Below are positions 23,133 through 32,195 of a DNA stretch of 41,575 bases, piece by piece. Under the pieces are notes generated by a model that worked only from the letters and a program-made list of their open reading frames with translations, was not told the DNA's origin and did not search any database. Source of the DNA: Leptolyngbya sp. FACHB-60 (GTDB taxonomy: Bacteria; Cyanobacteriota; Cyanobacteriia; Phormidesmidales; Phormidesmidaceae). The stretch spans positions 1 through 41,575 of the forward strand of contig NZ_JACJOX010000019.1 of the NCBI RefSeq assembly GCF_014695775.1, in the 5' to 3' direction. Position 1 is the stretch's first letter. Each line of letters opens with the position of its first letter. The position numbers were made by a program, and so were the translations under genes.

Positions 23133-24092
23133 TTACTGTTTTACTAAGCCTTCCTCCTTCATTTCATACCCTAAAAGCTGAGAAAAATAATCGAACGCGT
23201 CTTGATGCCGGTCATACATATGTACAACCGGCATCAATTTGCCATCGGTAGTAAATACTCCATCGGGACGTACTCTAAAGCGATCCCAGGATTTTTGAGT
23301 CTGTGTGAGAACAGGCCCGCTGGCGTTTTCATAAATCTCAAGGGAAATATGGTTAAACGCATTATTATAAAAGAGATGATTGAAGACTGACTGCTCAATT
23401 CCTATAAAAGGAGTTTTCAGAATCTCTCCGCATAGAACGTTAAGGAAAGCATTTACACCTTTTGAATTACCCATGATTGTGCCTATGCAGAGAGCAGGTT
23501 TGCCCTCCACGGCCTTCAAATTCTTTGAACCGTAACTTTCGTGATACCACCTGGTATCCCAGTTGTTGTCATCGCCGTATTGAATATCCTGCTTAAAAAA
23601 ATATAGATCCGAGGCACTAATCTCTTCAAAGAAGGGTGCCTGAAACGCCACATCTTTGACGTCGGACATCAGTATCTTTTGATAGTGAGGATTCGCTTCT
23701 AGAAAGTCTTTGTAGCTAAACCAGCGAACAAAGTGGGGATGGTGCCACAGCTTCAAGAGCTGAAGGTACATTTCGTAAAATATAATCCTTAACGACGGCG
23801 TATTTTGAGTCGCCAAGGCCAACCCCCTAGCTGGGTAGAGTATGCTTCTATTTAAAAGCTTTGAGAACTTGCTGACGCTGGGGGAATAATTATTTGCAGT
23901 ATGCAGAAATGTTACTGAGTATTGTTTTCCAATCTCACAGAGCTGATGGTCAACCTTGTTGGTGTAAATAACTAAATCACACGTCTGAGGAGAATAGACG
24001 CAGCGTAGAGTTTTTGCAAACAACTCCAGCCTTTCTGGGTGAAGATTAGTCGCAAATCCAAGGACAACGTTTTCAGCTGGATGATTAAACAT
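23133..24092 (-). CDS. Putative glycosyltransferase-like protein of low GC content
   Basis: A 319-residue soluble protein. The N terminus (ENVVLGFATNLHPERLELFAK, then TCDLVIYTNK) looks like the first strand-helix of a GT-A type nucleotide-sugar transferase. KILMSDVKDVAFQAPFF near the middle looks like the DxD-containing strand, followed by a FIGIEQSVFNHLFYN segment often seen in sugar transferases acting on surface glycans. I cannot identify the donor or acceptor. The gene is clearly AT-rich (19 of 60 G/C in the line at 23341) against GC-rich neighbours, and it lacks HIP1 sites that I can see, suggesting horizontal arrival. It is alone, with no polysaccharide cluster beside it. Confidence 0.5.
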   Translation of the reverse strand: MFNHPAENVVLGFATNLHPERLELFAKTLRCVYSPQTCDLVIYTNKVDHQLCEIGKQYSVTFLHTANNYSPSVSKFSKLLNRSILYPARGLALATQNTPSLRIIFYEMYLQLLKLWHHPHFVRWFSYKDFLEANPHYQKILMSDVKDVAFQAPFFEEISASDLYFFKQDIQYGDDNNWDTRWYHESYGSKNLKAVEGKPALCIGTIMGNSKGVNAFLNVLCGEILKTPFIGIEQSVFNHLFYNNAFNHISLEIYENASGPVLTQTQKSWDRFRVRPDGVFTTDGKLMPVVHMYDRHQDAFDYFSQLLGYEMKEEGLVKQ

Positions 24093-24128
24093 AATGGTTA
24101 AAATCTTTACTTGAAATACACAACTCCC

Positions 24129-24269
24129 CTACTGAGAAATAAACCCCGTCACCAGCAGGGGCAGCAAAATCAGCGCGGTCAAAATTACCATCAGCGTTGG
24201 CACGTCGATTTTCAGGACGTTTTTTTCGGAAGCTGAGGGATTGCGTTTGGAAGAATTGGGGTCAGCCAT
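24129..24269 (-). CDS. 46-residue single-helix membrane protein
   Basis: An ATG at 24269 opens a 47-codon frame ending at TAG 24129. It has a polar N terminus (MADPNSSKRNPSASEKNVLK) and one clear transmembrane helix (LMVILTALILLPLLVTGFI) near the C terminus, as in small photosynthetic or secretory accessory subunits. The ATG lies five bases after the stop of the decayed asparaginase copy, and it precedes the glycosyltransferase-like gene on the same strand after that gene's start. I do not recognise the family. Ribosome binding site is weak (GGAG 13 bases upstream). Its well-formed hydrophobic segment and GC-rich codons support a real gene. Confidence 0.55.
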   Translation of the reverse strand: MADPNSSKRNPSASEKNVLKIDVPTLMVILTALILLPLLVTGFISQ

Positions 24270-24274
24270 AGCGG

Positions 24275-24415
24275 TTACACCACTCCGGTGAAGGTATCTG
24301 AGTTTAGCTCCAGGGTATCCCCCACGCCATCGCTCCTATGGTAGGCCGCACCTTGCTGATTCGCCCTCCCCCGATCGCTGCGGGCGATCGCCCCAACCTT
24401 TCGCCCGATGCTACC
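24275..24415 (-). pseudogene. 3' remnant of a second isoaspartyl peptidase/asparaginase copy
   Basis: Read leftward this stretch ends AAYHRSDGVGDTLELNSD plus TFTGVV and a stop, closely matching AAYHTGEALGDTLELSPG plus TSTGVV at the end of the intact gene at 25618-26571. Upstream it still reads VGAIARSDRG where the intact gene has FGAIALSQWG, then deletions remove several residues and a TGA at 24418-24416 closes the frame. DNA identity is obvious over the last 80 bases (TTACACCACTCCGGT in both). No catalytic region remains. Confidence 0.8.
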
Positions 24416-24590
24416 TCAAGGCGGCATCGGGTCTAAAACACTACCCTTGGGGCAATCAACACTCGCTCTCGCTGCGTCAAACCTCATCCTTCAACGGGCC
24501 TCAGGGTTGCTCTTGCGATGGAGATGCGGCCAAGCCTCGCTGACTACGCTGTACAGATAATCGTTTTTCTAATCAAGGAAAATACAACCT

Positions 24591-25487
24591 ATGAAGCCAG
24601 TCATTATTGTTCATGGTGGAGCAAAAGACATTTCAGCCGACAAAGTGGCCGCAAATCAGGCGGGTTGTTTAGCTGCGGTAGAGGCGGGTTGGAATGTGCT
24701 GCACCGAGGTGGTAGCGCTGCTGCCGCTGTTGAAGCCGCTATTTGCGTCCTCGAATCTGACCAAACGTTTAATGCAGGCTTTGGCTCAACCATGAATAGC
24801 GCCGGAGAAGTTGAAGCCGATGCCGCCATGATGGCAGGGGCAACCCTAGCCTGGGGAGCAGTGGCGGCGGTGCAGGGAGTGCGGCATCCCATTAGTGCGG
24901 CCCGTAAAATTATGGAAGATAAACCCCGGTTTTTGGTGGCTAAGAGTGGGGAGCGCTTTGCCCTAGAACACGGATTAGAAATGTGCGCCAAAGAAGATTT
25001 GGTTAGTCAGGAGCAGTACCAGGAGTGGAAAGCGGAAGTTGAGGTTTTAGATCGCCCCAATACTGTGGGCTGTGTCGCTTTGGATGTCAACGGTAACCTA
25101 GTAGCGGGCACCTCTACCGGTGGCACAACAGGTCAACCTCAGGGTCGAGTAGGGGATACTGCCCTGGTGGGCTGTGGGTTGTACGCCGATAACCGCCTGG
25201 GGGCTTGCTCAACTACAGGCGATGGCGAGTCCATTATTCCAGTGGTGCTGGCCAAGACCGCAATTGATGGGTTAGCGGGGGGAAGCCATCCCGATCAGGC
25301 CGCGCAGCGGGCAATCGACACGCTAGTGGCTCGGGTAGAAGGAGAAGCGGGCTGCATTTTGCTCGATCGCCAGGGCAGAATGGGTTGGGCTTACAACTCG
25401 TCAGATATGGCGGTTGCCTATATGGCCGAGGACTTGCCAGAACCGGTTGCATTCACCGGCAAGAATCGACCCGCTGCGATCGCTTAA
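24591..25487 (+). CDS. Plant-type (Ntn-hydrolase) isoaspartyl peptidase/L-asparaginase
   Basis: Cleaves isoaspartyl dipeptides and asparagine after autoprocessing into alpha and beta chains. The 298-residue precursor begins VIIVHGGA, has FNAGFGSTMNSAGEVEADA (sodium/substrate region) and the autocleavage site before Thr158 (NTVGCVALD), followed by GNLVAGTSTGG and the ADNRLGACSTTGDGE loop, all typical of the EcAIII/plant family. It is a diverged paralogue of the gene at 25618, and the two converge tail to tail over 130 bases. AAGGAAA precedes the ATG by about nine bases. Confidence 0.92.
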   Translation: MKPVIIVHGGAKDISADKVAANQAGCLAAVEAGWNVLHRGGSAAAAVEAAICVLESDQTFNAGFGSTMNSAGEVEADAAMMAGATLAWGAVAAVQGVRHPISAARKIMEDKPRFLVAKSGERFALEHGLEMCAKEDLVSQEQYQEWKAEVEVLDRPNTVGCVALDVNGNLVAGTSTGGTTGQPQGRVGDTALVGCGLYADNRLGACSTTGDGESIIPVVLAKTAIDGLAGGSHPDQAAQRAIDTLVARVEGEAGCILLDRQGRMGWAYNSSDMAVAYMAEDLPEPVAFTGKNRPAAIA

Positions 25488-25617
25488 ACTATTCACCTAA
25501 CCACAATCGCTGCCCCAGCAGTCTAAAACCTGTTGAATGGTTAGCACGACCGGCTGGCGTAGGCGAATTGTCGCAGGTGCTAACGTGCAGCTCAGTTAAA
25601 GCGTTAAGTCCAAAATG

Positions 25618-26571
25618 TTACACCACTCCGGTTGAGGTACCTGGGCTTAACTCCAGGGTGTCACCCAGGGCCTCGCCTGTGTGGTAGGCCGCGATCAGCA
25701 CCTCGCTGGTTTTGCCCCAGGCAATGTCTCCCCATTGGCTCAGGGCGATCGCCCCAAAATCCCGCCCGTGGTTCGTCGCTTCCGCAAAGGTTTTTTCAAA
25801 CGCCGTCGCAATCTCCATGCCATCGGTCACCCGCACGACAATGCGGGCTGCCAGGCATTCGTCAAGAATGTCTTCGCCAATGCCCGTACAGCTCACCGCC
25901 GCAAACGCGTTGGCATAGGTACCAGCTGGGGTAGCTGAGTCACTCACCCGCCCCAGCCGCTCTAGCCCTTTGCCGCCGGTAGAGGTGCCCACGGCCAAGC
26001 GTCCTGACCCATCCAGCACAATCACACCAATCGTACCCCGCCGACTTTCGGAATCGGCAGGTACATCCACAGTCTCGGCCACCACCCCAGCCATGGCGCT
26101 TTGAAAGTTGGTGGCCCGCTCCCTCATCCATTCTTTCAGGCGTAGATCGGTCACCGGGTCAAAGGGCACCAGGCCCATCTCGCGGGCTAGCTCAGCCGCG
26201 CCATAGTCGGAGACGATGCGATCGGCAGCAGGTTGTAGGTAAGCGGCTAGATCAATTGGATGCCGCACCCGCGACACATTGATAACGCCGCTAAACCGTT
26301 GAGCCTCACCATCCATCAGGCCCGCACTCATGCGCACCTGGCCGTCAGATTGCAGCACCGACCCATACCCAGCATTAAAGTGGGACGAGTCTTCCATCAG
26401 CTGGCAGCCCAGCACGACGCAATCGCGGGCGCTAGCCCCCGACTCAGCTTTGCCATAGACCTCGTTAACAATACTGTGTAAATCTTCCTGCAGGGTCAGC
26501 AGTCTTTCCTTGTGGCCCACTGAGCTACCGGCTCCTCCGTGGATGATTACCTTGGGTAAGGGCTGAGTCAT
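25618..26571 (-). CDS. Plant-type isoaspartyl peptidase/L-asparaginase, second paralogue
   Basis: A 317-residue Ntn hydrolase precursor. It shows VIIHGGAGSS at the N terminus, FNAGYGSVLQSDGQVRM, the nucleophile Thr180 at the cleavage point (RRGTIGVIVLD), GRLAVGTSTGG and GRVSDSATPAGTYAN, and an AVSCTGIGEDIL loop. All catalytic elements are intact. Compared with the paralogue at 24591 it is closer to isoaspartyl peptidases with the GTYA motif. A decayed copy of its 3' end lies at 24275-24415, on the far side of the other paralogue. A CCTTAAG/CTTAAGG dyad stands just upstream of its start. Confidence 0.92.
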   Translation of the reverse strand: MTQPLPKVIIHGGAGSSVGHKERLLTLQEDLHSIVNEVYGKAESGASARDCVVLGCQLMEDSSHFNAGYGSVLQSDGQVRMSAGLMDGEAQRFSGVINVSRVRHPIDLAAYLQPAADRIVSDYGAAELAREMGLVPFDPVTDLRLKEWMRERATNFQSAMAGVVAETVDVPADSESRRGTIGVIVLDGSGRLAVGTSTGGKGLERLGRVSDSATPAGTYANAFAAVSCTGIGEDILDECLAARIVVRVTDGMEIATAFEKTFAEATNHGRDFGAIALSQWGDIAWGKTSEVLIAAYHTGEALGDTLELSPGTSTGVV

Positions 26572-26580
26572 AGCAGCTGT

Positions 26581-26607
26581 CCTTAAGAATGCTTTCCTAT
26601 CTTAAGG
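26581..26607. promoter_or_regulatory. CCTTAAG-N13-CTTAAGG dyad upstream of the asparaginase gene
   Basis: A perfect seven-base inverted repeat (26581-26587 and 26601-26607) starts ten bases before the start of the leftward asparaginase gene. It could be an operator or a 5' mRNA hairpin; its role is unknown. Confidence 0.3.
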
Positions 26608-26754
26608 GGTTGATTATTAGATAACTGTAGCGAGGGCGATCGCACCGCTAGCTCAATTCGCTAGGTTCACCGGGGTTAAAATCTCCATCCAGCATCCTTG
26701 CGAGGCAACAGACAGCAGGCAAGGCTGGCGAGAACGCCTTTTCAGGTTAAGGCT

Positions 26755-26898
26755 CTACTGGCGACGACGGCGGCAGCGATCGCTGCAATACTTCACCTCA
26801 TCCCAGCAGTCAGCCCACTTCTTGCGCCAGGTAAACGGGCGCTGACAGACCGGGCAAACCTTGGTAGGCAGGTCGGCCTTAGCCCGCTGCTTCGGCAC
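26755..26898 (-). CDS. DUF2256 small zinc-ribbon-like protein
   Basis: A 47-residue protein: basic N terminus ([10 protein letters not shown]), then [19 protein letters not shown] and [15 protein letters not shown]. The CxxC and CxxxC pairs with FTWRKKW and YCSDRCRR are the hallmark of the DUF2256 family, probably a zinc-binding knuckle. It starts at GTG at 26898, immediately after the TAG stop of gun4 (26901-26899), so the two are translationally coupled, with AGGGG about six bases before the GTG. Function is unknown; such a small basic protein may bind nucleic acid. Confidence 0.85.
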   Translation of the reverse strand: MPKQRAKADLPTKVCPVCQRPFTWRKKWADCWDEVKYCSDRCRRRRQ

Positions 26899-27603
26899 CT
26901 ATGCCCCTTCGTTCCACGCGGGGTGAGTCAGGAGCGATGACATCATTCGTACGCCGCGCAGCTGGTTTGACAGGGGTAAGTGACCGTCAGGAGCGCTCAA
27001 ATCCCAAATAAAGCCGCCGGGGTAGCGAGTCCAGATGTTGTCGTCCTTCCAGGCGATGCGGGGCCAAAACTTATCCCAATTTTGACCCAGGCTGAGCCAG
27101 AGACGGCGCTGCACCGAGAAGCCAAACTTACCCTCCGAGTAAAGCAGCCACAGCCGGTCAATGGTGTGCAGATCCACCACCGGAAACTGTTCCACCTCAG
27201 TGAAGTAGATCCACTTGCGCTTCACCGCCGTCGGCCCTGCCAGCTCACACAGCTTGGCCAACGTCAGCCGATCGGCCTCTTCAAACTCCTGCTGAATTAA
27301 CACCTCTTGCAACGGCCCGTAGTCTACGCCCTGCTCTGACGGCATCTCCAGCCGCCCCTGGGGCCAGTGCTGAGCCAAAACTCCGCGCAGCTCACTCTGA
27401 TCAGTGGCGTAGAGTACCTGAAAAATCTTGCCGTCTAAAATCGTGGGTGGCTCATCTTTGCGCTCCACTATGGTAGCGGTCAACACCTCCAGCCCCTCTT
27501 GCCCCAGGGCCAACAGCTCATGCACCGCCGAAAGCTGCTTTTTCAGCGAATCGCCCTGGAGCTGAGCGCGCAAATTCATCAGTGTGTCGCCGTCCGAAAC
27601 CAT
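26899..27603 (-). CDS. gun4: GUN4, regulator of magnesium chelatase
   Basis: Binds protoporphyrin IX and Mg-protoporphyrin and stimulates magnesium chelatase (ChlH) at the first committed step of chlorophyll synthesis. From the ATG at 27603 it has 234 residues, the usual cyanobacterial length: an N-terminal helical-repeat domain (LKKQLSAVHELLALGQEG) and the C-terminal porphyrin-binding GUN4 core (QEFEEADRLTLAKLCELAGP, KWIYFTEVEQFPVVDLHTID, GKFGFSVQRRLWLSLGQNW, YPGGFIWDLSAPDGHLPLSN). The frame continues upstream to 27753 but that is repeat-derived Pro/Ser/Leu-rich sequence. Its stop touches the DUF2256 start. Confidence 0.95.
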   Translation of the reverse strand: MVSDGDTLMNLRAQLQGDSLKKQLSAVHELLALGQEGLEVLTATIVERKDEPPTILDGKIFQVLYATDQSELRGVLAQHWPQGRLEMPSEQGVDYGPLQEVLIQQEFEEADRLTLAKLCELAGPTAVKRKWIYFTEVEQFPVVDLHTIDRLWLLYSEGKFGFSVQRRLWLSLGQNWDKFWPRIAWKDDNIWTRYPGGFIWDLSAPDGHLPLSNQLRGVRMMSSLLTHPAWNEGA

Positions 27604-27639
27604 AGATACCGCATGAAAGTGCCCGTTCTCAATGATAGA

Positions 27640-27826
27640 ACGTGTTGGGCAGGGAGGTGAAGTGGGGGGTGGGGGAGATAGGGAGGATAGAGAAGTTTGG
27701 GCAGAAAGCTTTAAGTTTTGAATTTTGAGGGTTGAATGCCTGGTGTATAGCAAAACTCAAAACTAAGCACTCAAAACTCTCCATCCTCACCTCCCTCATC
27801 GTCCTCACCGTCCCTATCAACTCCGC
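27640..27826. repeat. Nested dispersed repeats between gun4 and the response regulator
   Basis: A G/A-rich stretch (27646-27690) and a C/T-rich stretch (27781-27825) form the outer arms. Nested between them is a third copy of the AT-rich element, TTTAAGTTTTGAATTTTGAG (27711-27730) facing CAAAACTCAAAACTAAGCAC and ACTCAAAACT (27752-27779). So one element appears to sit inside another. The arms reach the stop of the regulator gene. Confidence 0.65.
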
Positions 27827-28458
27827 TCCAACTCCTCCGGCATCCGATATCCGCGCTCAAAGGCAAAGCGCACGATCTGCGATCGGTTCTCGAGATTGAG
27901 CTTAGCCAGCATGTTGCTGAGATGGGTTTGCACCGTGCGGGGGCTCAGAAAGAGATGTTCGCCGATCTGCTTGTTGGTGAAGCCTTGGACAACCTCCCAA
28001 AACACCCGCTCTTCGGCTGGGGTCAAGGGTAGAGGGGGGGGCTGAAGGGCAGACTGGTCAAGCAGGCGCTCTAGGGTGCTGTGGAGACGCTGCGATCGCG
28101 CGATCGCCCCCCTTACCTTGGCAATCAGTTCCTGAGCCGAGAAAGGCTTGACTAAATAGTCATCGGCTCCCAGCATGTGGCCCTGCACCCGGTTAGTTAG
28201 CTCTCCCAGGCTAGAGAGAAAGATAAACGGCACCATTTCTCCAGCGGGGCTAGAGCGCAGATGATGGCAGAACTCAAACCCGTTCATGCCCGGCATCATC
28301 ACGTCTGACACCACCACATCCGCAGGTTGGTTGCTCAACAAATCTAGCGCCTCTTGACCTGAGGTCGCGCTGATTACCTTAAACCCCTGAGCTTCCAAGC
28401 GCCGGGTCAGCGTCATTTGCAGTATGGGATCATCGTCAACAATTAAAACCGTATTCAT
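27817..28458 (-). CDS. NarL/LuxR-type response regulator
   Basis: A 213-residue two-domain regulator. The receiver domain has the acidic pocket (Asp8-Asp10 in IVDDDP), phosphoacceptor Asp52 (VVVSDVMMPGMNG), Ser82/83 and Lys104 (YLVKPF). The C-terminal LuxR helix-turn-helix is complete (LTPAEERVFWEVVQGFTNKQ, LSPRTVQTHLSNMLAKL). No histidine kinase gene adjoins it, so its partner is unknown. It faces icd divergently across 262 bases. Likely binds DNA as a dimer after phosphorylation. I cannot name the regulator. Confidence 0.9.
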   Translation of the reverse strand: MNTVLIVDDDPILQMTLTRRLEAQGFKVISATSGQEALDLLSNQPADVVVSDVMMPGMNGFEFCHHLRSSPAGEMVPFIFLSSLGELTNRVQGHMLGADDYLVKPFSAQELIAKVRGAIARSQRLHSTLERLLDQSALQPPPLPLTPAEERVFWEVVQGFTNKQIGEHLFLSPRTVQTHLSNMLAKLNLENRSQIVRFAFERGYRMPEELERS

Positions 28459-28720
28459 ACATTCAAGATCTCAACAGCAAGGCAGACTAGGGTTGAGGGC
28501 AAAGGCAAAAGCACAGCGACAGCAATCTGTCGCGTTACCGCCACCGCTAGACCCCAACGACTACAGCAAATAAGTGCCATCTCGCTACCTAGAGAGGGTT
28601 AGGGGCCAAAGACTCTCCAGACGGTTTAACCCCCAGATCTAAATCGTTGCTCAACGAGCAAAAATGTGGGTTAAAGCGCATTAGACTATGGGATGTTTTG
28701 TCGTTTGCGGGCAATTTGCG

Positions 28721-30148
<1,428 letters not shown>

Positions 30149-30196
30149 GGTGTAGGGCGGAGGGTTTAGGGTGGTATTTCCCCTAAACCCTACACC
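30149..30196 (+). terminator. Stem-loop after icd
   Basis: GGTTTAGGG (30163-30171) pairs perfectly with CCCTAAACC (30181-30189), and the outer GGTGTAGG and CCTACACC extend the stem after an internal bulge. It begins at the icd stop. No T-tract follows, and the repeated TAGGG/CCCTA pattern resembles the other intergenic repeats, so it may be a dispersed element acting as a 3' end. Confidence 0.45.
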
Positions 30197-30253
30197 TCTA
30201 AACCTTATCCCTTACCCTTTTGTGATATCCTAGAAAAGTTGTCAAAAACCACA

Positions 30254-30317
30254 CATTCGAATTTTCGGGTCTTCCCTTTGGGAAGCACGTTCGAATGGAG
30301 GATTAACCCGAAAGGAG
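30254..30317 (+). promoter_or_regulatory. rpsB leader with possible pseudoknot over the ribosome binding site
   Basis: CATTCGAA (30254-30261) pairs with TTCGAATG (30290-30297). Inside the loop CTTCCC (30271-30276) pairs with GGGAAG (30280-30285). The loop segment TTTCGGGT (30263-30270) is also complementary to ACCCGAAA (30306-30313), which overlaps the AAAGGAG ribosome binding site (30311-30317) ten bases before the rpsB ATG. The three helices can coexist as a pseudoknot that would hide the binding site, a plausible S2 autoregulation element. Confidence 0.6.
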
Positions 30318-30327
30318 TCAAAACCAA

Positions 30328-31104
30328 ATGCCCGTTATTACTCTCCCTGAGCTACTAGAATCTGGGGTTCACTTCGGCCACCAAACCCGCCGCTGGAATC
30401 CCAAGATGGATCAGTACATCTTTACCTCCCGCAACGGCGTTCACATCATTGACCTGGTGCAAACTGCCCAGCTGATGGAAGAAGCCTACAAATTTGTTCG
30501 CGGCGCCGCCGAGCAGGGGCAAAAGTTCCTGTTCATTGGCACCAAGCGCCAGGCGGCTGGCATCGTGGCCCAAGAGTCTGCCCGCTGCGGCTCCCACTAC
30601 GTCAACCAGCGCTGGCTGGGCGGCATGCTGACCAACTGGGAAACCATCAAGTCGCGCGCTAACCGCCTCAAAGAGCTTGAGCGCATGGAAGAATTGGGAG
30701 CCATTGACCTGCGTCCTAAAAAAGAAGCCGCCGTGCTGCGCCGCGAGCTAGAGAAGCTGCAAAAGTACCTGGGTGGGATCAAAACCATGCGCAAGGTGCC
30801 CGATGTCGCCATCATCGTTGACATCAAGCGCGAATACAACGCGGTGTCGGAATGCCACAAGCTGGGTATTCCCATCATTTCGCTGCTAGATACTAACTGC
30901 GATCCCGACCTGGTAGATGTGCCCATTCCTGGCAACGATGATGCTATTCGCTCCATCAAGCTGATTCTGGGCAAGCTGGCCGACGCCATCTACGAGGGCT
31001 CCAATGGTGCCAAAGCTCGTGGTGCTGATGACGACTACGAAGACTACGACGGCGGCGAAGACGACGAGTACGGCTACGACGCTCCCGCTGCCAGCGACGA
31101 CTAG
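30328..31104 (+). CDS. rpsB: 30S ribosomal protein S2
   Basis: A 258-residue ribosomal protein with the standard S2 start ([22 protein letters not shown]), [33 protein letters not shown] and the conserved C-terminal [20 protein letters not shown]. It ends in an acidic Asp/Glu/Tyr/Gly-rich tail (from about 230), typical of cyanobacterial S2 proteins. It is followed by tsf in the universal rpsB-tsf order, with an intergenic stem-loop between. Confidence 0.98.
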   Translation: MPVITLPELLESGVHFGHQTRRWNPKMDQYIFTSRNGVHIIDLVQTAQLMEEAYKFVRGAAEQGQKFLFIGTKRQAAGIVAQESARCGSHYVNQRWLGGMLTNWETIKSRANRLKELERMEELGAIDLRPKKEAAVLRRELEKLQKYLGGIKTMRKVPDVAIIVDIKREYNAVSECHKLGIPIISLLDTNCDPDLVDVPIPGNDDAIRSIKLILGKLADAIYEGSNGAKARGADDDYEDYDGGEDDEYGYDAPAASDD

Positions 31105-31152
31105 GACTCAGTCTGCACCATCTCGTGCGAGAGATTCCTAAAGCCAAATTAT

Positions 31153-31188
31153 GTTAGGCAAAGACAGAATATTCTGCCTTTGCCTAAC
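31153..31188. other. Stem-loop between rpsB and tsf
   Basis: GTTAGGCAAAG (31153-31163) pairs with CTTTGCCTAAC (31178-31188) over eleven bases. The loop contains a second inverted pair, CAGAA/TTCTG around TA. There is no T-tract after it, so it is more likely a partial attenuator, an RNA-processing site or a 3'-end stabiliser than a full terminator. Confidence 0.7.
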
Positions 31189-31292
31189 AACTGCCTTAGT
31201 TGAGGTGGCCCCTGGGGTTTAAGCTGAACTAGGGCCTTTCCCTGTAAGTTTGTATTGAGTTTGACGATAGCGCGTTAGGACGGTAGATCACC

Positions 31293-32042
31293 ATGGCAGA
31301 AATTTCTGCAAAGCTCGTTAAAGACCTGCGCGACAAGACTGGCGCGGGCATGATGGATTGCAAAAAAGCCCTCAAAGAAAACGATGGCAACATCGAGAAA
31401 TCAATTGAATGGCTGCGCCAAAAGGGCATTGCTTCGGCCTCTAAGAAAGAGGGTCGGGTAGCTGCCGAGGGCCTTATCGGTCAATATGTTCACACGGGCG
31501 ATCGCGTTGGCGTGCTCGTGGAGGTTAACTGCGAAACTGATTTTGTGTCCCGTCGCGAAGAGTTCAAGACTCTTGTTCGCGATATTGCGATGCAGATTGT
31601 AGCTTCCTCCAATGTGGAATACGTTCGGGTCAGTGACATTCCGGCAGAGATCGTCGCCAAGGAAAAATCCATCGAAATGGGCCGCGACGATATCGCCAAC
31701 AAGCCCGAGGCCATGCGTGAGAAGATTGTGGAAGGCCGCATTCAAAAGCGCTTGAAAGAACTAGCTTTGATGGATCAGCCGTTCATCAAAGACCAAAACA
31801 TCTCGGTAGAAGAGTTGGTCAAGCAGGCCGTTTCTAAGCTGGGCGAAAACATTCAGGTGCGCCGCTTCTCCCGGTTTGTGCTGGGTGAGGGTATTGAGAA
31901 GGAAGAGAGCAACTTTGCGGAGGAAGTCGCGGCTCAGGCTGGTCTCAACAAAAAAGAGGAACTCGTAGCCGAGGCCGAGCCGACAGCCGAGCCTAAAGCA
32001 GAGGCCGCACCCAAGAAAGAAAAAGGCAAGAAGAAGAAGTAA
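31293..32042 (+). CDS. tsf: Translation elongation factor Ts
   Basis: Guanine nucleotide exchange factor for EF-Tu. The 249-residue protein has the UBA-like N-terminal domain ([20 protein letters not shown]) and the core TDFV exchange motif ([18 protein letters not shown]), then [20 protein letters not shown]. It is the short cyanobacterial/plastid form, without the second long coiled-coil repeat of E. coli EF-Ts. It ends with an Ala/Glu/Lys-rich tail (KKEKGKKKK). Second gene of the rpsB-tsf pair. Confidence 0.97.
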   Translation: MAEISAKLVKDLRDKTGAGMMDCKKALKENDGNIEKSIEWLRQKGIASASKKEGRVAAEGLIGQYVHTGDRVGVLVEVNCETDFVSRREEFKTLVRDIAMQIVASSNVEYVRVSDIPAEIVAKEKSIEMGRDDIANKPEAMREKIVEGRIQKRLKELALMDQPFIKDQNISVEELVKQAVSKLGENIQVRRFSRFVLGEGIEKEESNFAEEVAAQAGLNKKEELVAEAEPTAEPKAEAAPKKEKGKKKK

Positions 32043-32195
32043 GGCGAGAATTAGCTAACTTCAGGCTAGGAGCTAACGGCTGAGTTAGCGATGGTCACAG
32101 ACCGATCCTTAGCCATTGCCAATAGCGGGGGTGCAGGTATCGTGCCCCCGCTTTCAATATTTCCCTATAATCAGGTATGGCGTGGGGAAGGCGGT

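Noticed and set aside
24518..24715. 65-codon rightward frame before the first asparaginase
   Set aside because: It overlaps the asparaginase start in another frame and has no family resemblance; the asparaginase ATG has a better ribosome binding site.
26640..26754. Possible tRNA because of GGTTCACC near 26662
   Set aside because: No cloverleaf arms or CCA-type acceptor stem can be formed around it.
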